Numbered from the stretch's first letter, positions 36,714 through 48,985 are shown. The stretch: 64,000 nt of DNA from Misgurnus anguillicaudatus (GCF_027580225.2 NC_073356.2:15467501-15531500); one strand, 5' to 3'. Made by a program: numbers and translations. The notes: a model not told the origin generated them from the letters alone.

Positions 36714-37337
36714 CTACCCTTACGTGTTGTTAGCGGCCAAAAAAGGCCACTAAATTAAACTGCTGTAAAAATTTATCAGATTCATTTTTTTCTATTTTTT
36801 TTTGCATAAATCTGTTAATCAACCTCAGTACTGATCAAAACTACCAAATGTTTGCAAAAATTCCATGATTTTAACTCTTTCATTGCCAAGTTTATAAGTA
36901 GTGTCACTGATTTGGGAAAAAAAACACACACAAAATGACCGATTTTCAATATAAAAAGTGAATGTGGACTGGATTTTCTTTTACCTTTTTTACAGTCTTG
37001 GGCATGTCAAAGATTGGTAAAAACATTGGCTTTGGTGCAGTTTTGGTTTTTGTGCAGCCTCAGATTTAATTTTTTTCTCCCTCATTTATTGTTTGTGGCC
37101 ATTTTTTCCCCATTGACTTCCATTGTGACAACATTTTTTGATTGCAGAGCCATGACACCTTATTACCACGCATTCTTGATTCTTTGTGGTTTTACCTTTT
37201 GCGGGGAGGTGAAGTTTGTCATTTTTGCTGTTGATCACCATGTGACACCATTAACCCTTTAGTAGCCTGTGCAAAAAAACAGAGCTTCAATTCTGGATAG
37301 TACATTGAGTTATATGGAGTATAACAGCATATTAGAG

Positions 37338-37338
<1 letters not shown>

Positions 37339-37389
<51 letters not shown>

Positions 37390-37435
37390 TGCGTGCGTGC
37401 GTGCGTGCGTGCGTGCTTGCATGTGTGTGCGTCTG
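37339..37435. repeat. (GT)n(GCGT)n microsatellite
   Basis: (GT)n to 37384, then (GCGT)n to about 37418. It sits at the inner edge of the left arm, opposite the (CA)n at 37878. Confidence 0.9.
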
Positions 37436-37622
37436 TGTGAAAAAATCTGTAAAAAATCTTCTCTGAATCAGATTTATGAACAACATTTATTATGAACCAA
37501 AATGCAAAAACAACTTCAAATAAAATGAACAATGAAGCAAGAGTAGAAGATGGATGGAGAACTAAACAATCAAACTAATTTTTAGTGTGTATATGTGTAC
37601 GTGTGTGTGTTCAGTCTTTTCA

Positions 37623-37770
37623 GCAGGACTTGCAGCATATTACTTGGTGCTCTCTGCAAGTGTGTCTACCACAACGGATACAAGTGCTGACTGTTCTTTT
37701 TTTGTTCTGTACACCACTTGCATGTTCCCCTCTTCACTCCTGAGCTGCTGGTGCCTGCTGGTGTCTGTGG
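37623..37770 (-). pseudogene. piggyBac transposase, C-terminal cysteine-rich domain relic
   Basis: On the minus strand one frame reads GTCKWCTEQKKNSQ and, one base out of phase, the next reads CIRCGRHTCREHQVICCKSC and then stops. Paired CxxC and a Cys/His-rich tail at the very C-terminus are the hallmark of piggyBac (PGBD-type) transposases, where the domain binds DNA ends. The DDD catalytic core is absent. The single-base shift and lack of upstream domains make it a relic. Confidence 0.65.
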
Positions 37771-37874
37771 ATTTGTGTCTAGGGGACAGCTACAGGAGAA
37801 AAAAATCCCTCTCACCAGTGCAGCACTAACTGGTGCGCGAGGGTGGTCCTCTCTCCTCAATACAAACACTAACC

Positions 37875-37877
<3 letters not shown>

Positions 37878-37962
<85 letters not shown>
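37878..37962. repeat. (CA)n microsatellite
   Basis: Uninterrupted CA, mirror of the GT tract at 37339. Confidence 0.95.
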
Positions 37963-37965
<3 letters not shown>

Positions 37966-38730
37966 GGTGTTATAGTCCATATAACTCAATGTACAAACCA
38001 GAAATTAAGCTCTGTTTTTTTGCACAGGCTAATAAAGGGTTAATGGTGCCACGTGGTGATCAACAGTAAAAATGACAAATTTTACCTCTTTGCACAAGGA
38101 AAAGCCACAAAGAATCAAGAATGCATGATAATAAGGTGTCATGGCTCTGCAATCAAAAAATGTTGTTATAATGGAAGTCAATGGGGAAAAAATGGCCACA
38201 AACAATAAATGAGGGAGAAAAAAATTAAATCTGATGCTGCACAAAGACTAAAAATGCATCAAAGCCAATGTTTTTACCAATCTTTGACATGCCCAAGACT
38301 GTGAAAAGGGTGAAAAAAAATCCAGTCCACAATCACTTTTTATATTGAAAATCAGTGATTTTGTGTTTTTTTTTCTCAAATCAGTGGCATCACTTATGAG
38401 CTTGGCAGTTAAAGAGTTAAAATCATGACATTTTTGGAAACATTTGGTGGTTTTGATCGGTGCTGAGGTTGATTGACAGATTTATGCAAAAAGAAATTGA
38501 AAAAAATATTAATCTGATACATTTTTACAGCCATTTAATTTAGTGGCCATTTTTGGCCGCTAACAACACGAAAGGGTAGTGAATTGGAACAAGGCACAAG
38601 GGATAAGAGAAGCTGACTACCCACCTCACCCACAGAACTAAGCCCATTGGAAGTCACACTGGAGTTAAATTTTTCCACTAAAAGATTTACTAAAAGCTGG
38701 CACCAGCGCAAACAGTCTGATCTATACCAC

Positions 38731-39142
38731 ACTAGACCACACCTTTTCAGCGCTAATTATCCACAATTATCCATGGTCTTTAATAAATCCTGACAGTCAT
38801 TAATGGCAAAATTATGCGGCAACACTATCTCACAAGAATTCGTACAAATTTTACGAGTTGGCTAATTCGTATGAATTCATACAAAGTTAATAATGCAAAA
38901 ATGTACGATTCTTATGAAAAGAACAACAAAAAAAACTAACCCCAACGTCACAGGTGTCAAGGCAAATCGTACAAAAACGTACAGATGTGGGCGTATGAAT
39001 TTATACGAATTAGCCAACTCGTAAAATATGTACGAATTTTGTGAGATAGCATTGGCGCAAACCATCATTTTGCCGTTAACGACTGTCGTAATTTACTAAA
39101 GACGCATAGTGGATAATTAGCGCTGAAAAAGTGTGGTCTAGT
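38731..39142. mobile_element. Palindromic miniature element, ACTAGACCACAC ends
   Basis: Left actagaccacaccttttcag against right ctgaaaaagtgtggtctagt; arms run about 150 bp, including ttttacgagttggctaattcg and its complement. Related fragments at 3780 and 47197. Confidence 0.7.
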
Positions 39143-40604
39143 TATTTTTGCGATTGACTTTATTGCATATGCATTTCTAGGAGTTTCCCTTTCAGACGCA
39201 AAATTCATGAGAGGAGATTATTTAAACGTTTCATGCAACGCAATAGCAATCACTATGTTAAGTTGTTTAAATGTATTTGTAGAAATTTATGTCATCTGTG
39301 AAAGGCGTAGGACCAAAAAATGTTTAACCAATCATAGATCTTGGTCCGAACGGACGTTGCCTTTTTTGTCCATCGACCGTAAGCGTAATTTGAATGCCAC
39401 CGCGCAGCTTCTTCGCGCAGACACCATACGTCATTGGCTATGTAAACAGAGGAAAATGGCAAACTTTCCTGCTGAATTGACATCCTGCACAGGAGCCACA
39501 AAATGAAAGACATCTTTTAAAACAACAGCAAAAACTGTCTGGATCAGCGAGGAGCAAAAACCCAAATGAACATCTGTAACTTTACTGCTTTACCACGAGA
39601 TGCAGCTGCAGGAGGCAAAGGGTCTGAAATGGTCGTTGCACTGTTTATTTTAGTAAGGTAGGTACGCGATATGTTTATATTGAGATGAATTCAGATATTC
39701 TACTTTTATGAAACATTGTGTTGCTTATGAAATTTGTGTTCGTTTACGGATTAGCGTAACAATACAGTTACTACGTCTACACAACCGAAAGTGTGCTTTA
39801 ACTAATTCTGATGTAAACACGTTGTTTATGTTGGAAATGTTATTCACTTTGTACTGCAAAGTTTTCTCACTGGTGAATGTGCATGTTCATGTGTTTTGAA
39901 AGAGGCATGACTTTGGATGGCGATTTGAATGGAGGGTGGGATTGTGATTTCAAAAAATACCCCATGATAGAAAACCTGTGGTGGGGACACCCATCCATAC
40001 AGCTGTCAGTCAACACTAGTATACCTTTCCAACATCAGATCTCTGGGAATGATGGATACGAAAAAAAAGAACATGATAAAAGAAAGCTTCTCTGAACCAA
40101 GCAGTGATCTGTGCCCCATCTGTGATCTCCATAATATTTGAATGTATAATGCTTAATTGCTAAAAGTCTCACAGTAACAATGAATGTCAAAATAAGTGGC
40201 ATATATGGATGACCCTAGGTTTTAATAACTTTTTATTCACTTTCTGTGTCCTTATTAAAAAAGTTTATGCTTTACTCTTTAACCATATGGTGTCAATGTG
40301 ATTTTTAATGGTTAGAGTCAAATTTTCTTTAGTTCAAAAAGGTGTCATAGCAGAGAACCCACAGGTGTATTTCTTCCATCTCCAATTATTTTAGCGTATC
40401 GGTGACCTATTCACATGATTTTGTATGATGTCATTTGCATGTTTATGCACGTTTTGCTTTCAAACCTGTGATGGGTTTAAAAGTGGGGGTAGTGATGTAC
40501 TTCATGCTTTTTTGCTAATAATCATATACATATTTTTACAATTCACATCAGACAGCTTGTAAAATAGTTACATTTTCCCAGGAAATCAGGTTGTTTCATC
40601 ATAT
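39143..40604. other. No gene established
   Basis: 39180-39620 has GC-richer, promoter-like spots (e.g. ccaccgcgcagcttcttcgc at 39399, aaaatggc at 39454) and may be part of a larger transposon. 39880-40090 has ORF fragments with no family match. Confidence 0.3.
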
Positions 40605-40607
40605 TAA

Positions 40608-40754
40608 AGGTGTAATGTGTCAAATCTTTTGACAAAAATGGAATATAATTTACATAACTACGTTTTTGGTGGTGATATGTTTTATTATCTTAAAATGAGC
40701 CATTTTATCTACATACACTGTAGGGTCGCCTTCGGGTGTGCCTCATACATCTTT
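40608..40754. mobile_element. TTAA element fragment, AGGTGTAATGTG family
   Basis: TTAA at 40604-40607 then aggtgtaatgtgtcaaatct. Cut off by the hAT-like element at 40755. Confidence 0.5.
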
Positions 40755-41435
40755 CAGGGTTCCCACGGGTCCTTGAAAGTTTGTGAGTCTGGGGGGAAAA
40801 AATTCAAGGCCCTGGGAAGTTTTTGAAAATAAATACATAGATACAGGTCATTGAAAGTGTTTGAATCTCATTTATGCAAGAAGTTTTCTGGGAAAAAATC
40901 CATATTATTCCCTGTGTAGTGTAGGATAATATCATAAAAATTTTAGCCTTTTAAGCACACGTGCTAAACTGTTCGCTTTAAATGCTTATATCTTCTGTAT
41001 GCAAATGTTGATTTATACCAAAATGCTTTTTTGCATAGTTGTGTTGACACATGAAAACATCTCTGGTTACGTATGTAACTGTTGTTCCCTGAGAAGGGAA
41101 CGAGACGCTGCATCTCATTTGCCATTCTTCCTGCATCCCTGTAACGCCGTCTTTGGCAATATTTCAGATAGCGATATACTTCCTGGCTCCCGCGTCACCC
41201 TGTCTTTGTCGTTAAGCCTCACCATTGGTTGAATTTAATATACACATTTAGATCCACTTACCCCTGGAGGCGTCCCCAAAGTGTCACCGCAGTGACGCAG
41301 CGCGAGTTCCCTCGAAAGGGAACTGTAACAATGTATCTTAAAAGATAACACGATGCTCTCACTTGAAACGTGTCCCCACATTTAGTCCTTGAATTTAAGG
41401 GTATTGGACCTGGAAAGTCCTTGAATTTGAAGTTA
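40755..41435. mobile_element. hAT-like CAGGGTTCCCACGGG element, interrupted
   Basis: Left part 40755-41040 (gggtccttgaaagtttgtga...), right part 41375-41435 (tccttgaatttaagggta, acctggaaagtccttgaatt). The right TIR is lost and another repeat sits between. Confidence 0.5.
41052..41371. repeat. Inserted repeat, ggttacgtatgtaac...gggaacgagacgc family
   Basis: gttccctgagaagggaac near the left and gttccctcgaaagggaactg near the right form hairpins; GC-richer than its host element. A common cyprinid repeat whose class I cannot assign. Confidence 0.5.
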
Positions 41436-42263
41436 ACTAAGTGTTTTTTCAGAGATTTGACACTATCAGAGCATTTAAGATATTCAATCCATTGAACCGG
41501 ACACATCATCAGTATTCCAGACATGCTATAGATTCACAGCAAAGCAGGATGTTTTTACTTATAAAGACAAGGGCTGACTTTGAGCGGTACGATACAAAGA
41601 GATCATAAAGTCACAGTACAGAGACAGATTGTGGTCAGTATGGAGGGAGGAACGGCCGTCAGTGATCGTAACTAAAGATGAGCAAATGTCTACAAACCAA
41701 CGGAGCGTACAAAAGAATAACAAATAAGCTCATTTCACTTTATGAAAGGCTAGCAGGGACCATTTCTGCTTTCCAATTAACATTACTCTCTAGCTGCTTT
41801 AGAAGTGCAACATAAACCAATTTAAAAAGTTTAAAACCACATTGAGGTTTTATTGTTACTCTCAAGGCACTGCTCATATTATTTTGCTCCTGTATGATGT
41901 ATAGCTTGCATTATTTCTAATTTGTAAATTGTTAGACATAAGTCTCAAATTGATCATATAAATATAAATGTTTAATTAAATATAAATGAAAAGGCTACAA
42001 TAAGTATTATAAGCAGCTTATATTTTTGTATTATTACTTATATTAATTTACATTCGAATTGTTTTGATATTTAACAACAACAAAAAAAAACTTTAAAACA
42101 TAAAAATAACTTTAAAATAAGGGAGCACTCAACATTTTGTCCTAAGACAAACAATAAGCATGAAACTACTAAAGTGAGCAGTAAACAGTTTTTTTTTTAA
42201 ATAATTATAATGTTAGCAAAGTTAAAGTTAAAAAGTGTATACGAAATGTTACAATAGCCCTAT
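41436..42263. other. No gene or repeat recognised
   Basis: AT-rich sequence downstream of ctdp1. Confidence 0.4.
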
Positions 42264-42267
42264 TTAA

Positions 42268-42737
42268 AGGAAAACACCACCGTTTTTTAATATCTTACTA
42301 TCTTCTCACCTCAACTTAGATGAATAAATGCACACCCATCCTTTTTAATACATGCACTTTTTGTACAGCGCATCGTGAATGTGTTAGCATTTAGCCTAGC
42401 CCCATTCATTCCGTAGGATCCAAACAGGGATGAATTTAGAAGCCACCAAACACTTTCATGGTTTCTCTATTTAAAGACTGTTACATGAGTAGTTACACGA
42501 GTAAGTACAGTGGCACAAAATAAAACGTGGCAAGTCTTTAAATAGGGAAAACATGGAAGTGTAAATTCATCCCTGTTTGGATCCTAAGGAATGAATGGGG
42601 TTAGGCTAAATGCCAACACATTCACAACACGCCGCACAAAGATTTAGTGCACGCATTTGAAAAAGATAGGTGTTTATTAATTCATCTAAGTTGAGGTAAG
42701 TACATAGCAAAATATTAAAAAATTGTGGTGTCTTCCT
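42268..42737. mobile_element. TTAA-flanked element, AGGAAAACACC family, second copy
   Basis: TTAA at 42264-42267 and 42738-42741; ends aggaaaacaccacc and ttgtggtgtcttcct. Same family as 17468-18115 without the inner palindrome. Confidence 0.8.
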
Positions 42738-42784
42738 TTAAGACATTTCATTGCACTGCATCCAACACCAAACTTTGAAACACC

Positions 42785-43836
42785 AATATTATAAAACAAA
42801 TCTTTATTAAATGAAAAGCATCTTCTTGGTCAGGTAAGAAATAGAATATACAAACACTTTACATTGTTGAAAACAACAACAACACAAGGAAAGAAAATGC
42901 ATCAGTCCTAAACAAGACACGGAGAAAAGATACCATTAAGAGACCATTTTCTCACTTTAATCTTAAAACTGAATCAAATCTGGACATTCAGCTTTTTAAA
43001 AAGCATAACACAATGCATACCAATCTAGAAGCAGTCAAACACAACTGATCGTAGATCAGCACTCGAGTTCAAAGTCACTTGATGCCTACAAATCCAGATC
43101 GGATCAGTCTGTACAGTGATGGTTTGAGGTGGCGTAAGCCAGCCAAAGACCCGGTTTAACGGTGTCACCAGCACCTGCTCCTCTCGCAAAAATAATCCTA
43201 ATACCACACTGCGAGGATGTAATCGGTCATCATTTTACAAAACACACCAGCTATTCAAGTTTTCTAGCAGGTAACAAGACTAGTGGGCGTGTCTAAAGGT
43301 GCTGGTGTTCTGGGATTGGTGCAGCACAGTGTCAGTCACACTCAGGGCTTTAACGGCACTCGGCAAAGAAAATAAGAAAGCAAAGAGACAACACAGGACA
43401 CATTCAGACGTCTTAGTTTGACTGCTGGTGAGGACCACTGAGGCCTCCAAACATCTTCTGAGGAGTAAGATGAGTTTTTAGCTGCTGGCCCACATAGGCC
43501 CGGTTCAGACTCTTTGGCATTCGTGACCAAGTAGTTCAATATTAATTTCATTTACATTTATATAAAAATTTGTTTTGGAACTTGAACAAAATAAGTAAAA
43601 CACACAAAAGCCTACTCCCCAAACCTCTACAGTATAGAAATTCACAATAAAACTTTAACTTTCCTACTAAAACTATCTGTACACGTCTATCTACTCCCCC
43701 CATTTGTTTTGATACACATTAGCTTGCGCTGTATAACAGCGACACAAACGTATGTTTATATATCTCGGGTACCATATGAAAACGAAGGATTTGATTGGAG
43801 CACAATTCATTTGCATCACTTCTTCATCCAATCAAG
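42785..43836 (-). other. ctdp1: 3' untranslated region of ctdp1
   Basis: About 1 kb of non-repetitive sequence between the stop codon and a minus-strand AATAAA at 42803-42808. I recognise no transposon in it, unlike nearly all the surrounding DNA, which fits a retained 3'UTR. A TTAA element ends only about 45 bases beyond the signal. Confidence 0.65.
42803..42808 (-). terminator. ctdp1: poly(A) signal AATAAA for ctdp1
   Basis: The plus strand reads tttatt, i.e. AATAAA on the coding strand, about 1,030 bases after the stop. Cleavage would fall near 42785. Confidence 0.6.
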
Positions 43837-43984
43837 TTACATGAAGTCATTAAGCTCCGCGTCCAGTGCGGCGGCCATCTCATCAGCCTCTGAGCTGCTG
43901 CCCTCCTCATCCTCATTGGAGTCTTTACTTGATTCATCATCTTCATCGTTGTCTTCTCCGGCCTCCAGCTTCCTTTTGTGGCCT
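43837..43984 (-). CDS. ctdp1: ctdp1 terminal coding exon (FCP1 C-terminus), partial gene
   Basis: Last coding exon of the RNA polymerase II C-terminal-domain phosphatase FCP1/CTDP1, a nuclear enzyme that removes phosphates from the polymerase tail to recycle it. Seen: a strong acceptor (pyrimidine tract ending in tttctttag at 43985-43999), then an exon starting in phase 1 and coding 48 residues to a TAA at 43837-43839. The peptide begins GHKRKLEAGEDNDEDD, has an acidic serine-rich middle (SNEDEEGSSSEADEM) and ends AAALDAELNDFM. Known: FCP1 proteins end in an acidic, Ser-rich tail with a terminal LNDxM-like motif; this tail contacts the transcription machinery. The match is from memory, not a search. 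The FCPH catalytic and BRCT domains are not in the window, so the gene must enter from beyond the right edge. A chance ORF is very unlikely given acceptor, composition, stop and poly(A) signal together. Confidence 0.8.
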
Positions 43985-44933
43985 CTAAAGAAACACAAGA
44001 GGTGACGGTCAGTGATGCTTGTTAGTCAAAGGAGTTCGGAGAGATATGCTCATTGGTTTAAAAGGGTCTGGTTGTCAGGGTTACGAGTGTTGCTGACAGT
44101 GATTGGTTGCAAGCACTCTGTCAAGGATTGCAGGCCGATGGTCTGCATGGCGCAATCTCCACCTGGATCTGACAGCCGGTGGAGAGGACCGGTGCCAGGA
44201 GAAAGTTTGGGAAGTGAAATGTTGTGCTTGGTGCGTGTCTCAATAAATAATAAAAAGCAACATCATATTTTAGGGATATGGCAGTTTGCATGAACAGGGT
44301 ATAGTAATAAAAAAACAACAAAAATAAATGTATGATGCAAAAAAGTTAGACAAACTATTATTATTTAAAATTAAACTAAGATAGTGTACTATTACAGTAT
44401 CTATAGTAATGTAGTACTATATACTGTATTGTAGTAGTAATAAGTAGTAATAAAAGCTTTTCGTTACTAAATAAACTGATAATTTATTGTTTTAAATAAT
44501 GCTTTTTAAAAAACAACTTTTAAATGCAATAAATAAATAAAAATGAATATGCAGAATCTCAAAAACAAAAAAATACAACATCTGCGGCTGCAAGCAATTA
44601 ACGTGCAGACTGGGACAATGCAAATATCAAAGAGACTTGTGTTTGTAGTGCTCACTTCATTTGAGGTAAGTCATAATTTTTCAGCCCTGTTAGATTAAAT
44701 TATAAAGCCTAAATGGTATGAACAGTTTGACCCCATGCTGCGTGCGCACCCGGTAGACATTCAATGTTTACAAACCTTGAAGGGGTCTATACAGAATTAA
44801 TATAAACAGTAAACCCACATATAGGCTTGTTCTGTTAACAAAAACTTTTATTTTGCAAACAATTAGTCTCAACTAATCATTAGGCAGCCCGATGAAAATT
44901 GTTCAACTTTGGGTGAAACCTTCAGCTTGTTAA
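43985..44933. other. Probable last intron of ctdp1, first part
   Basis: Begins with the acceptor tract of the terminal exon. 44380-44450 resembles the TACTATAG repeat. No further ctdp1 exon was recognised from here to the window's end. Confidence 0.45.
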
Positions 44934-46120
44934 TGACCACGTTAACATGCACGCTTATAATTCAATTAGAATTGAAATTTGGCAATATTGCGATTATACT
45001 TTACCTAATGTAAACAAAATACTTCAATAAAAACTCATTTAAGCTCACAATTGCAGTTAGTATAATCGTATTAAAAGAGGTGGCGTACGCCATTTTAATC
45101 GCAGTATCCGGCCATGTAAACACTTAAATCGCATTTATACCGCACTAACTGAAGTGACATTTTGTACTTGACAGGCTATGTAAACATCTTACTGCGATTA
45201 AGGGCCAATCCCATTTCTCTGTCTTACCCCTTCCCCTTACCCCTTAGTTTTGCACGTTCACGTGAGAGTAAGGGCTATCCCAATTCTCGTTTTGATCAAG
45301 GGGTAGGGCTAAGGGCAAGTGGTAGATACCCCTTAAAACCAAGAATTTCCGCGAGCTTACTTGAAACCAAGGGGTACCCAGAATACACTGCGCAACCGGC
45401 AAAAATGGCGGCCAGAGCGTCCAGAGAGTCCCATAAATGTAAGTATTTTCGGCTTAATAATTAATTTAAAAATTACTAACGTCTTGTTTTGTGCTCTACA
45501 CAGTCCTGTTCATATATATTTGAATTATGTTCTTAATTTAAATGTTTTAAAATTTCGCTAGTTTGCTACGCTAACGTTACGTTGCTGATTTGCACAACAT
45601 TCCCGTATTTGCTGATTTGCACAACATTCCCGTATTTCTCTAACTAGCCATGAATGGACTGCATGCTTGTCTACAGTTTTAACTAAATTCCATTAACGTT
45701 AGCAGCGAATTTCGTTTGATATCAGTGCATAACACTACTTGCTTTGGAGACATCGGTATGTGCTTTACGTATACCGTCCTGTATCACACAGGGACGCCAG
45801 AAGAAACTCGGCGGCTGATTCACTTTCGCTTACACTTGCACTCGGCATCTTGGAAGTTTGTGATCAACATTTGTCGCGTCTGGTGATGTTGCAGCCAGCA
45901 AACGACGATGTATGATGACGTAACCGTAACCAAGCGGTGTCTCATTTCATAGGGGTATGTTTTCACCCCTAGCGCTTAACACTTGGTTTTGAGGGACAAG
46001 GGCTAGGGGTAAGACGAAGTGGTAGGGGAAGGGGTAAGACAGAGAAATGGGACCGGCCCTAAGTCTTACTTTGATATTGGAAAAATCACATTATTGGTGT
46101 ACATGTAAACGTAGTAATTG
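44934..46120. mobile_element. DNA element with cgtttacatgtac ends, interrupted
   Basis: Left aatgaccacgttaacatgca and right gtacatgtaaacgtagtaatt are diverged inverted repeats; the body has repeated atcgcagtaa/tgtaaac motifs. Split by the Harbinger-like element at 45202. Confidence 0.45.
45202..46059 (+). mobile_element. PIF/Harbinger-like element with first-exon relic
   Basis: TIRs gggccaatcccatttctctg and cagagaaatgggaccggccc with TSD TAA (45199-45201, 46060-46062); removing it leaves a continuous gattaagtcttac. At 45404 ATGGCGGCCAGAGCG opens MAARASRESHK followed by a donor (AAAT|GTAAGT), probably the element's own first exon. A 27-bp direct duplication is at 45583-45636. Confidence 0.65.
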
Positions 46121-47196
46121 TCACTTTTCACTCAGCTGTCCAATCACAGTGGAGGAGTGGCGCTTAACTAAAGAAACGCCTTCAAGCGCCCACAATTGGC
46201 GTCCGCTTGCTGTTTTCAGGCACGTTTAAAAAGCTTTGGTGTAACCCTGCAATCCTATTAACCTGTAACCCATAAGCAATTCTGTTACCTATTATAAAGT
46301 ATTTGTTGTCACGTGTTGTCACAATTGAAGTTTTTAATTTTCATGTTTGTTGCATGTTCATAACGAAACACAAATTACTATTTTAAACTTTTCCCACGTC
46401 AGAGTTGTTGGTAACAGGGCTGCAATAGCAGACCACTGAATAAAAACACTTCAGTCATTATCTATCAGAAGTCGCATGATGCAATGATGTGCTATTGTTC
46501 ACTAAAAAAACTGAAAGCAGGGTTCAAATATGGAAAAGTAAACATCAGGCTCTTAGCAGAGATTAGCAGCACAGTGAAAGTGCATCTCACAAACAAACGC
46601 ACAATGACTGCATTCACTTCTTTTATGAATGTGTATTTCTGTAGCATTTCTAAAAGTAAAATGATCCAAGCGTCCATTCAGCTGTAATCACATGGCTCTC
46701 AAAGCAAAAAAACAACACAAACACAGAGAAATGAGCTCACACTAAAGTGCTGGCTGATTGAGCATCATTATTATTGAGTTGCATTTTAATTGTACTTGAT
46801 TGTGTAATGCACTAGCAAGTTTGAACAAACATGTTTTTTTTTCATCATTTACCCATATGTCATTTCAAATCGAAATGCCTTTCTTCAGTAAAAAGTTTAA
46901 ATGAATTTTCATGCTGCTTCTATTCCTATGAAAAACTTTCCTTTTAGCTTTTCTGTCTCTTCAGAAGACTTAAATTGATTTCCATGTAGTTAAAATGTTA
47001 AGATAAGACAGAATAATATGAATTCTCTTATTTCTACTCATTAATAGCTCAGGCAAAATCATAACTGGCTGGTCTGGGGTGGCAGTGCCCCCCAGACCCC
47101 CCAAACTCTGCCTATGCTTTTGCCTTGTGACACTGGGGTTGTAGGTGGAGTTCTGTTATTTTATTTATTTATGATAATTGTATGTTTATGTATGAT
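46121..47196. other. No gene or repeat recognised
   Basis: AT-rich sequence, presumably ctdp1 intron. Confidence 0.4.
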
Positions 47197-47270
47197 TTAC
47201 TTCGTATGAATTCATAAGAATTAGCCAACTGCTAAAATCTGTACAATTTCTCGTAAGATCAGGCTAAAAA
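47197..47270. repeat. Partial 'tagccaactgctaaaat' repeat
   Basis: cttcgtatgaattcataaga-attagccaact and tctcgtaagatcaggct match 3800-3870. Confidence 0.5.
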
Positions 47271-47317
47271 ACACAATCTGACAACCACACACATGCTTTA
47301 AATATAAATTTATAAAT

Positions 47318-47672
47318 TAGTGCTGGGCAAAGATCAATCGCGACCAATCGCACACAAAACAAAAGTGACCCTTTTTGCACAATATATGTGCGTGTACTGT
47401 GTCTAATTATATTTAACCACATACACATTCATATATTCATTTCAGAATTGTTTTACTTATATATATAATTTTTTTCCATTTATTTTTAATATAGAATATA
47501 TACAAATATAAATAAATATATATAAACATGTAAATGTTTCTTAAATGCATACATGAATGTGTGTGTATTTATTTATACATAATAATTACACACAGCACAT
47601 ACTCATATATTATGCCAAAAATCACTTTTATTTTGTATGCGATTAATCGCGATTAATCTTTGCCCAGCACTA
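47318..47672. mobile_element. hAT miniature element, TAGTGCTGGGCAAAG family
   Basis: Ends tagtgctgggcaaagatcaa and gattaatctttgcccagcac-ta. TSD ttataaat / atataaat (47310-47317, 47673-47680), 7 of 8. Confidence 0.75.
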
Positions 47673-47694
47673 ATATAAATACAATTTGATGAAA

Positions 47695-47936
47695 TTCAAT
47701 GGGGACCGTCAACTGTGTGCTTACCATCATTTATCAAAATCTTCTTCATCATTTATCACAATACTTCCATAATATTTAATTTCCTACTATGGAAGTCAAT
47801 GGTTACAATCAGCTTATTATCATTTATCAAAATATCTTATTTTATGTTCATCAGATAAAATAAATTTATACAGGTTTAGAACAACAGGACGATGAAAAAA
47901 TAATGACAGAATTTTATGTTTGGGGGAACTTTTCCT
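47695..47936. mobile_element. TTAA-type element, right half, AGGGACAGTTCACC family
   Basis: ggggaccgtcaactgtgtgc through cataggtttagaacaacagg-type sequence to tgggggaacttttcct. Complements the left half at 31141. Confidence 0.55.
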
Positions 47937-47940
47937 CTAA

Positions 47941-48703
47941 TGCTTGTGAGAAAGTTTGGAAAAAGACGGATATAATAATGTGCTACCAGTACGAAATGAG
48001 AGCAGTCTGCCATTATATCTACTGACAGTACAGACGTACGCTTTGATCGGCAGACAATATACGTGTTACACATTTAGTGTGTAATGATGAATCCACAACC
48101 ACCTGCTGACAGAGAACCAGCCTGACAGTGTGAAGAAAAGATAAAAGAAAAGGAAGGACTGAAAACCAAAAGCACTGCGAAGGAAAGTCAACCTGATGAC
48201 AGATCAGAAGATGTCTTTGAAGTATATGGATCTTATATGTGGTGAAATGAGGATTACATCTATGTCTACAGTAGCAAATGAAAAAAAAATACATAAAGAA
48301 GCTACAAATTTGCACACTCCGTTTTGAAACTCTGATCCATTACATCATTATGCAACTATTTCATCCAAATAAACAATGAATGTAAATGTAGTTCAACACT
48401 GATTTATCACCCAGCCTGGAAAGATCAGTCTGGTGTCTTCAAGCAAACCAGACACTCAAGCATAGCACCATTATTCACAATCTTGCATAGTTTGCCATGT
48501 ATAGAGCTAACACATCTATAAGAAATACCAGTATTCAGCAGCAAAAGAAAAGTGTTCAAAGTTTAGCTGTCTATCTGTTCCAAATATTTCATTTATGCAA
48601 GTTAATGGGACATTTTTAAACATATCTTTAATTTCTCAACATAAGATAAAAAAAGTAGAAATAGAAAGCATGCCTAATCTACAATAGGTTTGAAAGGATA
48701 CAC
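47941..48703. other. No gene or repeat recognised
   Basis: Non-coding sequence, presumed ctdp1 intron. Confidence 0.4.
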
Positions 48704-48985
48704 AGACTGCAAAAAATACGGACATAGCGTCCGTGACGTCACCCATAGGTTTGTGAAAAACTTTTGTTTTGAAGTCAACCGTTGGCGGAGCCTGCCGTTG
48801 CCATTTTGGCAGCGCATCACTCACGGATAACCAAAAATGGGTAAAGAGGCAGGACGTGGGTGAAGCTAGGTGGCTGCTTGATGAAACCACACCCACCTAA
48901 GCATGACTGTAATGACAGCAGTGGCAGTTCACCCATCACTCAAGTGGCCACACCCTTAATTATGCAAAACTTTAAGGCTTAATAT
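48704..48985. repeat. Dispersed repeat with gtgacgtcacccataggttt
   Basis: GC-richer block: ttggcggagcctgccgttgc, aaaaatgggtaaagaggcag, then cttaattatgcaaaacttta. A frequent cyprinid repeat, class unknown. Confidence 0.45.

Larger units (their letters stand above)
36714..38587. mobile_element. 1.9-kb palindrome, piggyBac-derived
   Basis: Left arm 36714-37325 and right arm 37970-38587 are reverse complements over roughly 600 bp (e.g. ttgttagcggccaaaaaagg / ggccatttttggccgctaac; aagattggtaaaaacattgg / ccaatgtttttaccaatctt). The loop holds a GT and a CA microsatellite and a piggyBac transposase remnant. Termini taccctt.../...aaagggta. Confidence 0.8.
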
